DNA of 64,000 bases. It comes from CBDEFX01 sp965237635. GTDB lineage: Bacteria; Chloroflexota; Dehalococcoidia; Lucifugimonadales; CAUZJF01. Of the stretch, positions 32,618 to 41,512 are shown in pieces (positions within the stretch are counted from its first letter, which is position 1; each line of letters starts with the position of its first letter). The stretch is from NCBI GenBank assembly GCA_965237635.1, contig CBDEFX010000002.1:1240001-1304000 (forward strand), written 5' to 3'. A program made the position numbers and the translations under genes. The notes under the pieces were generated by a model. That model saw nothing but the letters and a program-made list of their open reading frames with translations, was not told the DNA's origin and made no database searches.

Positions 32618-34336
32618 CCCGAATCCACCGAAGGAGGGCGTCGGGTTAGCGTCCTGAGGCGGCAAGAAGGCGCTCCTGTGCTTCTGGGATAATGGTTTTG
32701 TAGCAAAAAAACGACCCCGGAAAAGGAGCACCCAGTAGATGCTGCCACGCAACCACCCCGACCGGATCCAAATCACCTTCGACGACCGCCGCTTGGTGGC
32801 CAATGCCGGGCTGCTCCTTCCGGCCACCCTGGCGCGGCACCTCGGCCTGCCCGAACTCGTCCGGCAGCGCCTCGACCTGGGCGATGCCCCGGGGCGGGCG
32901 AACACGAGCGACAAGATGATGACGCTGGTGGCGTCTGCGCTGGCTGGGGGCGACTGCATTGACGACGCCGATGTGTTGCGCACCGGGGGGACGGCCTGCA
33001 CCCTGGGCGGCACGGTCAAGGCGCCATCCACCCTGGGCACCTTCCTGCGCAGCTTCCGGTGGGGCCACGTCCGTCAACTCGACCGGGTGAGCCGCGAGTT
33101 GCTGGCCCGGGCTTGGCAGGCCGGGGCGGGACCCGGCGACGGGCCCCTGACCATTGACCTGGACTCCACCATCTGCGAGACCTACGGACTGGCCAAGGAG
33201 GGCGCCCGCCACCACGGCTATACCGGCAAGCGGGGCTACCACCCGCTGCTGGCCATCGCCGCCGGCACCGGAGACGTGCTGATGTCCCGGCTGCGCGAGG
33301 GCCGGGCCAACACCGCCCGCGGCGCCGCCCACTTCCTGCGGGAGACGGTGGGACGGGTGCGCTACGCCGGGGCCAACGGACGACTCACGCTACGGGCCGA
33401 CAGCGGGTTCTACACTCATGGCGTGGTATCCGTCTGCCGCAAGATGGATGTCCGCTTCTCCATCACCATCCGCCAGCACAAAAGCCTGCACAATCTCATC
33501 GAGGCGATACCCGAAGATGCCTGGACGCCGATTCCTTACTGGATGGACGGTGCCGCCGATGTGGCCGAGACCACCTGCACCCCCTTCCAGGCCGAGGCGG
33601 ACGCCGCGCCGGTACGGCTCATCGTCCGGCGGGTGAAGCCGACGCCCGGTTCCCAACTGGCCCTCTTCGCCAAATACAGCTATCATGGCTTCATCACCGA
33701 CCGAGACGGGGAGTTGCTCGAACTGGAGGCTGACCATCGCCGCCACGCCGAGATCGAGAATACCATACGCGACCTCAAGTACGGCGTCGGGCTGAACCAT
33801 CTCCCCTCGGGCCGCTTCGCCGCCAACGGCGCCTGGCTGGCCGTCCAGACGATGGCCCACAACCTGGCCCGCTGGACGGCGCGGATCGGTCTGGGAGAGC
33901 GGATAGCCACCACCAAAACCCTCCGGCGGCGGTTCTTCTCCCTGGCCGGACGGCTCACCCGCTCGGCACGCCGGTTGACCCTGCATCTTCCGGATCGCTG
34001 GCCTTGGGCTGAGAAGTTCAGCCGCGCCTTGGCCCGGCTGCGAGCCATTCCACTCCCGGCCTGACGGCACCGTCGGCGACCGACCCACCCACCGGACAAC
34101 CGAAGATCCCCGCAGACTCGTGCCAGCCCGGTCCGAGAGAGTTCCCTGCTGCGTATTCTCTCGCCATCCCGCGCATCGCAGCTCCCGCAGACGGCCATAG
34201 GGGCCCCTGTGCGGCGATGAAGACCGTCCGCCGACCTCCCTACCCCAAATGGAACCCAGGCTATTTCCCCTGTAGCTCCCTCACCCCCCTTCCGCTTTCC
34301 TCACGCCGTCCATCGGTGTCCTTCGGTGGATTCGGG
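32618..34336 (+). mobile_element. IS1380-family element, copy 3 (intact)
   Basis: 1,719 bp with complete inverted ends and a 5-bp duplication TTTAG (32613-32617 and 34337-34341). It sits between two divergent genes, 27 bp from one start and 46 bp from the other. By reading, nearly identical to copy 4. Confidence 0.94.
32739..34064 (+). CDS. IS1380-family transposase (intact)
   Basis: 441 residues. DDE residues: Asp in TIDLDSTICETYG, Asp in LRADSGFYTHG, Glu in RRHAEIENTIRDLKYG. It has the DDE_Tnp_1-type C-terminus with LAVQTMAHNLARWTARIGLG. An AAAGGAGCACCCAGTAG leader precedes the ATG. Likely a source of active transposase for the other copies. Confidence 0.95.
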   Translation: MLPRNHPDRIQITFDDRRLVANAGLLLPATLARHLGLPELVRQRLDLGDAPGRANTSDKMMTLVASALAGGDCIDDADVLRTGGTACTLGGTVKAPSTLGTFLRSFRWGHVRQLDRVSRELLARAWQAGAGPGDGPLTIDLDSTICETYGLAKEGARHHGYTGKRGYHPLLAIAAGTGDVLMSRLREGRANTARGAAHFLRETVGRVRYAGANGRLTLRADSGFYTHGVVSVCRKMDVRFSITIRQHKSLHNLIEAIPEDAWTPIPYWMDGAADVAETTCTPFQAEADAAPVRLIVRRVKPTPGSQLALFAKYSYHGFITDRDGELLELEADHRRHAEIENTIRDLKYGVGLNHLPSGRFAANGAWLAVQTMAHNLARWTARIGLGERIATTKTLRRRFFSLAGRLTRSARRLTLHLPDRWPWAEKFSRALARLRAIPLPA

Positions 34337-34382
34337 TTTAGACTGAAGGGTATCACGCCGCTAGTCGGAAGGAGAAACAGTA

Positions 34383-35990
34383 ATGCCAAAGCCAAACATA
34401 ATCTTCTATCACGATGGGCGTCACCCGCTGATCTACATGTACGAGCCGCCTATGCAGAAGGAAGAATACGAGGCCGCTATCGACGAGCTGGCCGGCACAT
34501 CGATCGAGGCCGTGACGTTTTGCCTGGGGGCGGGCCGGGTCTTTCTTCACGATACGAAGGTGGCCGAGTTCTGGGGCCACAACGTAGACAAGTGGCCGAA
34601 AATAACCCGGCACCGCACGCATTTGAACGCGAAGTCACTGATCGAGGCAGGCCACGATCCTCTCAGGCTCGTTTGCGACCGCGCCCACGCGAAGAACATG
34701 CTGCTCTATCCGTCCCTGATAGCGCAGGGGGGTAGCGACGTGCGGCACGAGACGCACCTCTGGGACCGCTCTTCAAACTTTCGATATGAGAACAAGCATC
34801 TTGAGATAGGCGCGAGGGGCGACCTGGGTTCCGGATTTCCCTTCCCGGACAATCTGGATTTCAAACATGAGGCCGCAAGGAACGAACGGTTTGCAGTAAT
34901 CGAGGAAGTGCTGAACAACTACCCCGTGGACGGGTTCGAGTTGCAGCTGCAGGCCAGGCCCCGATTCTTCCATCCCGACGAGGTAGAATCCGGACGCGGC
35001 ATCATGACCGATTGGGTCAGAAGGGTCTATGAGGAGGTGAAGAAAAGCGGCCCCGACCGAGAGCTCGCGATTCGGGTCCCGCACCGCTTGGAACAGTCCC
35101 TGGCAGTCGGCCTGGACGTTCGCGAGTGGATCGATCAAGGCATCGTGGACGTGCTCATCGGATACGACATCGACGCGGAGCACTGGGTGAACACGATGGC
35201 CGACTTTCGCCCTCTCGTGGAGGCCGCCAAGGGGTCCGACTGCCGCGTTATCGTGGCAATATCCAGTATGGTCGACTCAGACCGCTACGGCGAGGCGCCG
35301 ATCGAGATGGTACGCGCGACAGCCTGCAACTACTGGGCGCAGGGCATCGACGGGCTCTTTATGGGCCACTGGTTCCGCGCCTGGCCCTATCAGGCGTCCT
35401 TCTACGAAAAGCTCCGGGAGCTGCCGCACGCGGATGTGATGGCGCCAAAGGACAAGTACTACACTCTGCGTACTCTGAAGGCGACCGGCAATCCGCTGGA
35501 CCCGAAAGGCGAAAAACCACTCCCGGTAAACCTGGAGGTAGGTGAGCCCGTCAAGCTTGATATCACGATCAGCGACGACCTTCCACGGTGGGGTGACATG
35601 GGGCGCGTGCACGAGGTGCTCCTGCGTCTTCGTATAGAGAACGTTACGGAGCGGTCGCGTCTCAGCTTCAAGCTTAACGGCAACGAGATACCGGACGGTC
35701 TGCTGCGAAAGATCAACGAGATATACCGGATGACCTCGCCGCGTCACAAAGTCAACGGTGGCTACTGGTTCATATTCAGGCTCGACCGGGACCACTGGCC
35801 CGTGGAAGGAACAAACAACCTGGAGGTAACCCTACTCGAGGTCGACCCGGACGTCATCACAACTCCTCACTGCAACATATGTGGACCTGCATTCCCCCAC
35901 ATCCGAGACGTAGAACTCGAGACCAAGTACCTGATGGGCAAGAACTTCCATCGCGGCTACGTTGACCCTGACGTCGGCCCCGGGTTCTAG
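34383..35990 (+). CDS. Putative GHL10-like TIM-barrel protein
   Basis: 535 residues. The first about 350 residues look like a glycoside-hydrolase-type barrel: IIFYHDGRHPLIYMYEPPM, NMLLYPSLIAQGG, NNYPVDGFELQLQARPRFF, ELAIRVPHRLEQSLAVGLDV, GIVDVLIGYDIDAEHW and ACNYWAQGIDGLFMGHW. A beta-rich C-terminal domain follows (LRIENVTERSRLSFKLNGNE). No signal peptide is seen. It resembles hypothetical glycosyl-hydrolase-like proteins of the GHL10 type; the substrate is unknown. GGAAGGAG lies 8 nt before the ATG, but the IS1380 end is only 46 bp upstream, so transcription may depend on the IS. Confidence 0.6.
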   Translation: MPKPNIIFYHDGRHPLIYMYEPPMQKEEYEAAIDELAGTSIEAVTFCLGAGRVFLHDTKVAEFWGHNVDKWPKITRHRTHLNAKSLIEAGHDPLRLVCDRAHAKNMLLYPSLIAQGGSDVRHETHLWDRSSNFRYENKHLEIGARGDLGSGFPFPDNLDFKHEAARNERFAVIEEVLNNYPVDGFELQLQARPRFFHPDEVESGRGIMTDWVRRVYEEVKKSGPDRELAIRVPHRLEQSLAVGLDVREWIDQGIVDVLIGYDIDAEHWVNTMADFRPLVEAAKGSDCRVIVAISSMVDSDRYGEAPIEMVRATACNYWAQGIDGLFMGHWFRAWPYQASFYEKLRELPHADVMAPKDKYYTLRTLKATGNPLDPKGEKPLPVNLEVGEPVKLDITISDDLPRWGDMGRVHEVLLRLRIENVTERSRLSFKLNGNEIPDGLLRKINEIYRMTSPRHKVNGGYWFIFRLDRDHWPVEGTNNLEVTLLEVDPDVITTPHCNICGPAFPHIRDVELETKYLMGKNFHRGYVDPDVGPGF

Positions 35991-36120
35991 GTCGTGGCGG
36001 TCTCCAGCCTCAGGTCGGCCCACGGATCCACAGCAGAGGGTGGCCCCTGGGTGCCCCGGCTATTCCGAATAGAGCCCGCGGCCTGTTGCCGCCTATTCTA
36101 GTAAGTCGCTGCCGCGTCTA

Positions 36121-37311
36121 TCACCCGAGATGCCTCGCGGGCTCGGACCTATAATCGCCGCGAGGACGCCATGCAAAGCGGGAGACGTGCTCGTTGGAAG
36201 TCCGCTCGAGCACATCTGCCACCAGACTTCCCAGGATGGGGGCGAACTTGAAGCCATGGCCGCTGCCACCGGTGGCGACAACCAGTCCCTCCCGGGCGGG
36301 ATCGTGATCGATCCAGAAATTGCCATCCCAGACGTCGCAATACAGACAGTACCGGCTGCCGACGAGCGGTGCCTCAGCAAGAGTCGGGAATGTATCCCTC
36401 AGAAACTCACGGAAGCGCGCCTCCTCGGCCGGCGGCACGTCCCGCAGGTCGTCGACGGCCATCCGCTGTCCCGGCCCGTGATTGCTGACCTTCACTACCC
36501 CGTCCGCCGTAGCTGGGAAGCCGTACCATCCAGTGCGTGATATGTCGGCCGCCCAGGGCGGGAAGTGGGGCGGCCGGTAGTCAGCGGCATTCCCGGGCTG
36601 GAAGTAGAGCACGGGCTGGCCGACCGGCCACATCATCTCCCGTAGGTGAGGCAACAAAAGCGGTGTCCAAGGTCCCGCGGCGATCACAACGAAGTCGGCG
36701 CGCCGCTTAGTACGGTCTGCGGTTACGACTCCGACGGTGCGGCGGCCGTCCTCGATAAGGCCCACCACCGTCGTCCCGGTGGATACCGACACGCCGACGG
36801 CCCGAGCCTCTTCGACCAGACGCTCTACCACTTTGTCCGCCTCGACCCAGCCACCCCGTGGGCTGAGAAAGCCGTCCGTATACGCATCGGACGCCCATGC
36901 TGGGAAGCGGCGCCTCAACTCGTCCGGGCTGATCCGCTCCGGGCCAACGCCTCGCCGCTTCAACAGCTCGAAGCTTTCATACTCGAACGTGCCCGGCCGC
37001 ATCGCTCTGCTTGTCATGATGAGAAACCCATCTTTATGGTAGAGTTCCTCGCCCCACTTTATATTCCAGCGGCCCCAGCCCTCGATCGATTCCTCGGCGA
37101 GGTCCGTAAACAGCTCGTCGTCGCCGTAGTCCATGCGCACGATCTTGCTGATATCGGTGGACGTGGCGAGAGGATGCGGCAGGGGACCGGGGTCCAGTAG
37201 GGAGACGCCGTACCCCCGGCGGCGGAGCTCCAGCGCAGCGGTCACGCCAAAAATGCCTGCTCCTACTACGATGACGGAATCACCGCGCTCAGGACTTGCC
37301 GCTGGGTTCAT
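36121..37311 (-). CDS. FAD-dependent oxidoreductase (DAO / sarcosine oxidase-like)
   Basis: 396 residues. Dinucleotide-binding motif VIVVGAGIFGVTAALELRRRG (residues 13-33), then DISKIVRMDYGDDELFTDLA as in monomeric sarcosine oxidase and N-methyltryptophan oxidase. The C-terminal GLVVATGGSGHGFKFAPILG, the region that binds FAD covalently in some relatives, has a Ser where those have Cys. Probably oxidises an N-methyl or amino compound. One base separates it from the upstream cupin gene, so they form an operon. Confidence 0.85.
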   Translation of the reverse strand: MNPAASPERGDSVIVVGAGIFGVTAALELRRRGYGVSLLDPGPLPHPLATSTDISKIVRMDYGDDELFTDLAEESIEGWGRWNIKWGEELYHKDGFLIMTSRAMRPGTFEYESFELLKRRGVGPERISPDELRRRFPAWASDAYTDGFLSPRGGWVEADKVVERLVEEARAVGVSVSTGTTVVGLIEDGRRTVGVVTADRTKRRADFVVIAAGPWTPLLLPHLREMMWPVGQPVLYFQPGNAADYRPPHFPPWAADISRTGWYGFPATADGVVKVSNHGPGQRMAVDDLRDVPPAEEARFREFLRDTFPTLAEAPLVGSRYCLYCDVWDGNFWIDHDPAREGLVVATGGSGHGFKFAPILGSLVADVLERTSNEHVSRFAWRPRGDYRSEPARHLG

Positions 37312-37312
37312 A

Positions 37313-37705
37313 CTACCGGCTCGCCGAAAGAAGGGCCTCTGCGTAAGGGCCCTGGGGGTCGCCCCAGATTATGACCAGCTTGAGGGGTACGGGCCCGGTG
37401 TTCCGAAAGCCATGGTCCGCCCCGGGCGGGACCATGATAGCGTCGCCGGCGGAAATCGGTACATCTTCACCATCTACCTGCATCTCCCCTTTACCCTGGA
37501 GGAAGTAGTAGATCTCTTCCAAAGGGTTGGGGTCCTTGTGGACGTGGCTTCCTTCACTTGCCCCGAGTTCAAGCTCCCACACTTCGAGGCGAATTGGCAA
37601 GCGGCTGGCCTCGGCGAAGAGGGGGCGTCTGGTGATTGCGCCGTCCCCTTCGTGGATAGGTCCGGATGTCACGACGTCGGACGCCTCGCTCTGCTTCCAG
37701 TACAC
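37313..37705 (-). CDS. Cupin domain protein
   Basis: 130 residues. Cupin motif 1 is seen as GSHVHKDPNPLEEIYYFLQGKGEMQVDGE and motif 2 as PPGADHGFRNTGP, giving two His, a Glu and a third His for a metal site. Small single-domain cupins act as metal-dependent isomerases, dioxygenases or sugar-binding proteins. Translated together with the FAD oxidoreductase. Confidence 0.85.
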   Translation of the reverse strand: MYWKQSEASDVVTSGPIHEGDGAITRRPLFAEASRLPIRLEVWELELGASEGSHVHKDPNPLEEIYYFLQGKGEMQVDGEDVPISAGDAIMVPPGADHGFRNTGPVPLKLVIIWGDPQGPYAEALLSASR

Positions 37706-37814
37706 CTTGATTCCTCCTGTCGTTGTGGCGAGCGACGAACCAGCTACGCCTCGGCGGGGCCTCGGTAGACATCTGCCGATGCCTTGCTCAATCGCTCGCT
37801 CGGCGGGCGTCAGG

Positions 37815-38771
37815 TCAGGTCAGAGCTGCCCTGAGCTGGTCCAACGTGATGTTGCCCCCGCTGATCACCAGGGCTACCTTCTTTCCCTTCAGGCGGTCCT
37901 TGATCTTCACTGCCGCCGCGAGGGAGGCCGCGCCTGCGTGCTCCGTAAGGGTATGGGTATGCTCGAGATGCAGGACGATGGCCCGCGGCAGCTCCTCCTC
38001 CGAGACCAGGACAAAGTCGTCTAGCAGGTCGCGGAGTATCCGCTGGGTCAGCTCGAACCCGATGCGGGTCGCTAACCCCTCAGCCGCCGTCTCCATCCTG
38101 GACTCGACTACGCGGCCACCCTTCCATGACTGGTAGGCTGCGGGCGCGCTGGCCGCTTGCACGCCGATTACTTGTTTTTGTGAGTCCAGGCTCTTGGCGG
38201 CGATGCAAGCGCCCGCAGCCCCGCTTCCGCCACCGACGGGCACGATTATCACGTCGACGTCGGGCAGGTCCTCGAGGATCTCCAAGGTATACGTCCCGAC
38301 GCCCGAGACCAGGAGAGGCTCATTGGCCGAGTGGATGTAGCGGTAACCCTCTTCTCTCGCCAGCCGCTCAGCATGCTCTCGCGACTCGTCGAAGTCGCGG
38401 CCGTGGAAGACGAGGTTGGCGCCCAGCAGCCGCATGGCATCGACCTTGCCCGGGTTGGCGTCCACGGGCACGACCACGTTCGCCACAAGTCCAAAGGCCG
38501 CGGCGGCATAGGCGATCCCCTGTCCGAAGTTGCCAGTCGATGAGACGATAACGCCGCTGCGCCTCTCCTCGTCGGTAAGCTGCGAGATGACGTTCAGCGC
38601 GCCCCTGAGCTTGAACGAGCCTAACGGCTGGTGGTCCTCATGCTTCCCATAGCCCTCGGCGCCGACCAACGCGTCCAGGGAGCGGTAGCGGTGGAGAGGG
38701 GTCCGAACGATGTAAGGCGAGATACGGTCTCTCGCCTCCTTGATGTTCTGGAGCTCGGGCAGGTACGTCAA
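37815..38771 (-). CDS. Threonine/serine dehydratase-like PLP enzyme
   Basis: 318 residues, fold type II PLP enzyme. PLP lysine in QPLGSFKLRGALN, the STGNFGQGIAYAA loop, the glycine-rich VPVGGGSGAAGA phosphate loop and SGGNITLDQL at the C-terminus. The usual LKLEN before the lysine loop is replaced by YGKHEDH, and there is no ACT domain, so it is a catabolic-type or broad ammonia-lyase and not biosynthetic IlvA. TTG start with GAGG upstream. About 110 bp upstream of the cupin gene in the same direction. Confidence 0.82.
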   Translation of the reverse strand: MTYLPELQNIKEARDRISPYIVRTPLHRYRSLDALVGAEGYGKHEDHQPLGSFKLRGALNVISQLTDEERRSGVIVSSTGNFGQGIAYAAAAFGLVANVVVPVDANPGKVDAMRLLGANLVFHGRDFDESREHAERLAREEGYRYIHSANEPLLVSGVGTYTLEILEDLPDVDVIIVPVGGGSGAAGACIAAKSLDSQKQVIGVQAASAPAAYQSWKGGRVVESRMETAAEGLATRIGFELTQRILRDLLDDFVLVSEEELPRAIVLHLEHTHTLTEHAGAASLAAAVKIKDRLKGKKVALVISGGNITLDQLRAALT

Positions 38772-38868
38772 CTACTGTTGAGCCTCATCACCGTGTCTTC
38801 AACTCATCGTGAGTTCAGCGAGACCTCAAGAAGACTTCGCTGCCTTAGTGGGGGAAAGTCACTGTTCG

Positions 38869-38919
38869 TGGAGTTCGGGGAACTTGAACCCCCATACCTT
38901 CCCGACACAGTGTCGGGAG
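38869..38919 (-). other. tRNA-like 3' half (remnant)
   Basis: On the minus strand, downstream of tRNA-Ala, a T-arm GGGGG-TTCAAGT-TCCCC is followed by GAACTCC and a discriminator A, as in the 3' half of a tRNA. Where the anticodon arm should be there is a perfect CCCGACA-CTG-TGTCGGG hairpin, and no matching GGAGTTC 5' acceptor strand exists. It is probably a decayed tRNA or att-type remnant and is not expected to function. Confidence 0.45.
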
Positions 38920-38940
38920 TCTTTACTGATGAGATATCGG

Positions 38941-39016
38941 TGGTGGAGCTGGAGGGATTTGAACCCTCTACCTCGTCAATGCCATTGACGCGCTCTCCCA
39001 GATGAGCTACAGCCCC
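38941..39016 (-). tRNA. tRNA-Ala (GGC)
   Basis: 76 nt including an encoded CCA. Acceptor GGGGCTG pairs with CAGCTCC (one G-U). Anticodon stem CGTCA / TGACG holds loop ATGGCAT, giving anticodon GGC. T-arm GAGGG-TTCAAAT-CCCTC is canonical. Confidence 0.95.
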
Positions 39017-39093
39017 ACAAGTCAGGCCAGAAATGAGCGGCTACCCCCGCGAAATATAGCAAAACGCCCTTGACGCCGCAAGGAGTAGGGGGG

Positions 39094-40734
39094 TCACCAG
39101 TATCGCGCGATGGCCTCTTCCGCTTTCGTCATGATCTCCAGGACGGCCGGTTGGCCCGCCTTGTTGGCGGCGAGCCCGTTGCGGATAGCCGGGGCTATCT
39201 GCGCGGGTGTCTCCACACGTTGGGCGTGGGCACCGAGTCCATCGGCCACCCTGGCGTACTCGCCCGACAGTTTGTGGCTTTCCCAGAGCCTCGCGGCGTT
39301 GGGAAGGTACTTGTCGTAGTGGGTCATGACGCCGTTGTTAAGGATTACAGTGAGGATCCCTATGTTGCACCGCGCGGCCGTCTCGATGTCCATTCCGGCC
39401 ATGCCGAATGCCGCGTCTCCCATCACGTTTATTACGTTCTTGTCCGGAGCTGCCAGCTTGGCACCGATCGCCAGGCCCAGCCCGTAGCCGAGCTGAGTTG
39501 ACTTGCCCCACCCGATATACCCCCAAGGCTTAACCGGCTGCCAGAAAGGGACGAGCTGTTCGCGGGGAAAGCCCGAGTCGTGAGTGATAATCGTGTTGGC
39601 GGCCCCTGCCTCTTTCGCCAGCTCGGTGAAAACCCGATAAGGGCTAATGGGTACCTCGTCCGACGTCAGCCTCGGGTGCCACTCGGCCTGAAAGGTTTCG
39701 TTAAGCTTGCGGACCTCGTTCACCCGGCCGTTGACGTCTCCGAGCCCCTTGCCACCGGTCTGTCTCTTGACCTCCTCGATCATCTGGCGAAGCACAAGCT
39801 TGGCGTCGCCTATGGCGCCGAACTCTATCCTGTACGCCTTGTTGATGTCCTCCGCGCAGTTGGTGGACTGCGCCAGCGTGACTCCGGGGGGCATTCGAAC
39901 ATTGAAATTGGAGAGGGTCAGGCTTGTACCCAAGCAGAACACGAAGTCGGTCTTCCTCAGAAAGTGGTCCACCGCCAATGGCCCCGAAGCGGCCCCCGTG
40001 CCAAGGGACAGAGGGTGGGTTTCCGGGAACGCACTCTTCCCAGGCAGCGTGGTGGTCACCGGAATGTTCGTCAGATCGACGAACTCAACCAGCTCTTCGG
40101 TCGCCTCGGCGTAAAGGACGCCCTGACCGACGTTGATGATCGGACATGAAGCCTTGAGGAGCGCGGTTACGAGGTCTCGCACATCGTCGGGGTCTGCTCC
40201 CGACTTGTGCTCGCGGACCGGGGTATAGTCGATCGTGTCGCCCGGGAACTCCTCGAGCCCAACGTCGTCCGGGATCTCCAACAGCACCGGGCCGCGTCGC
40301 CCGTGTTTCAACTGGGTGAAGGCCCGTCGCATCATCTCCGGTATTCGTTCCACCAGATTGATGTGGCCGGCCCATTTCGTGATCCCACGGTAGTTGTCTG
40401 CTGCCTCGAAATTCGGGCGTACGCCAACGCGACTACGCGCTTGGCCGCCCGGCAGGAGGAGTATAGGGACTGAGTCGGCGAAGGCCTGTGCCACTCCCCC
40501 AAAGGCGTTCTCGGCTCCCGGCCCGTGCTGCATGCAGAATACGCCGATCTTCTTGCCGCTGGTGATCCGGCTGAATCCATCCGCCATGTTGACGCCGGCC
40601 CGCTCCTGGCGGCAGATGATCGGCCTTATGCCCTCCCGTGCCGCCGCGTCGATGAGCCATTGATTCGGGAAGCAGGCCATCCATTCGACACCTTCCGCTT
40701 TCAGGATCCTAGCGATGACGGTGTTACCGTCCAT
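39094..40734 (-). CDS. Thiamine-pyrophosphate-dependent enzyme (acetolactate synthase-like)
   Basis: 546 residues with the three-domain layout of the POX/ALS family. Catalytic Glu in ICRQERAGVNMADGFSRI (about residue 43), the central FAD/structural domain, and TPP/Mg motif VMGDAAFGMAGMDIETAARCN...NN near residue 435. GDA replaces the more common GDG. No ilvN-like subunit follows. The role may be 2-oxoacid decarboxylation or carboligation, for example oxalyl-CoA- or sulfopyruvate-type chemistry; the substrate cannot be fixed from sequence. Same direction as hemQ, 73 bp upstream. Confidence 0.85.
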   Translation of the reverse strand: MDGNTVIARILKAEGVEWMACFPNQWLIDAAAREGIRPIICRQERAGVNMADGFSRITSGKKIGVFCMQHGPGAENAFGGVAQAFADSVPILLLPGGQARSRVGVRPNFEAADNYRGITKWAGHINLVERIPEMMRRAFTQLKHGRRGPVLLEIPDDVGLEEFPGDTIDYTPVREHKSGADPDDVRDLVTALLKASCPIINVGQGVLYAEATEELVEFVDLTNIPVTTTLPGKSAFPETHPLSLGTGAASGPLAVDHFLRKTDFVFCLGTSLTLSNFNVRMPPGVTLAQSTNCAEDINKAYRIEFGAIGDAKLVLRQMIEEVKRQTGGKGLGDVNGRVNEVRKLNETFQAEWHPRLTSDEVPISPYRVFTELAKEAGAANTIITHDSGFPREQLVPFWQPVKPWGYIGWGKSTQLGYGLGLAIGAKLAAPDKNVINVMGDAAFGMAGMDIETAARCNIGILTVILNNGVMTHYDKYLPNAARLWESHKLSGEYARVADGLGAHAQRVETPAQIAPAIRNGLAANKAGQPAVLEIMTKAEEAIARYW

Positions 40735-40807
40735 TCAGACACTCCTTGAGAAAGATTATCGGTCGTCGTCCGCGTCAGAGTCTGAGGCAAGAGCTGCGTG
40801 GCGATCT

Positions 40808-41512
40808 TCAGTCGCCGATGCTCGCGAGGGTCTCTTCGATCGGCCGGTGGATGCAGGTGAAAATCGGCGTGTCGCTCAGGGTGTAGCGACTGGCCTCGGT
40901 CTCCCTCAGGTCCATCACCAGGTCCAGAAAATCAGACGGCTTGTCAGTCTCGAAGGCTACGACGAACTCCTGGTCATCCAGTCCAAAAGAGTAGCTAGTA
41001 TTGATCTTGACCGAGGGGTATTCGTGTCCGATCCGGAAGTGGTCCTTCATCATGCGCTGACGTTCCTTTTTGGGGAGGACATACCATTCACGCGTCTTGA
41101 GGAAGGGATAGACTACAAAATACTTGGCATTTCCGGGATTGAGCTTCTGACTTTTGCCTTTCTGCCCTTCGTGCTGGTGATTTTCAACATATTGGGACTG
41201 GCGTGTCATCGACAAATAGGAGTAGGGCTGTCTGAGGAATCTTCCCAGACGGGTGCTCCACAGGTGCGTTGCCGCTTCCTGGAGTTGCTCTAGGCTGTCC
41301 GCCGCCTTCCACAACATGAAATCGGCGTCGCCTCTAAGACCGACCAGGCTGAAGCTGCGGAGGAACATCCCCGAGGCCTGCTCGTCGACCACGGCGCAGA
41401 ACTCTCGCCTGTCCAACTCCTGCTCTTCCGGAGGCAGCCGACGCCACAACGGGTCGACCGAGTAGAAGTCGTATTTGACGAACTGGCGGCCGTTGGAATC
41501 CGCCATGAACAC
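40808..41512 (-). CDS. hemQ: Coproheme decarboxylase (chlorite dismutase family, HemQ-like)
   Basis: 234 residues. QFVKYDFYSVDPLWRRLP at the start and YFVVYPFLKTREWYVLPKKE then RMMKDHFRIGHEYPSVKINT, with the proximal heme His in FRIGHEY, match the Cld/HemQ family. It lacks the distal Arg pattern of true chlorite dismutases as far as I can tell, so it should convert coproheme to heme b in the coproporphyrin-dependent pathway of Gram-positive-type bacteria. The start could be the second Met (MADSNG). Confidence 0.88.
   Translation of the reverse strand: MFMADSNGRQFVKYDFYSVDPLWRRLPPEEQELDRREFCAVVDEQASGMFLRSFSLVGLRGDADFMLWKAADSLEQLQEAATHLWSTRLGRFLRQPYSYLSMTRQSQYVENHQHEGQKGKSQKLNPGNAKYFVVYPFLKTREWYVLPKKERQRMMKDHFRIGHEYPSVKINTSYSFGLDDQEFVVAFETDKPSDFLDLVMDLRETEASRYTLSDTPIFTCIHRPIEETLASIGD

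Noticed and set aside
30101..34336. IS1380 copies 2 and 3 as a composite transposon carrying the lipocalin gene
   Set aside because: Copy 3 has its own matching TTTAG duplication on both sides, so it inserted independently; no outer duplication embraces the pair.
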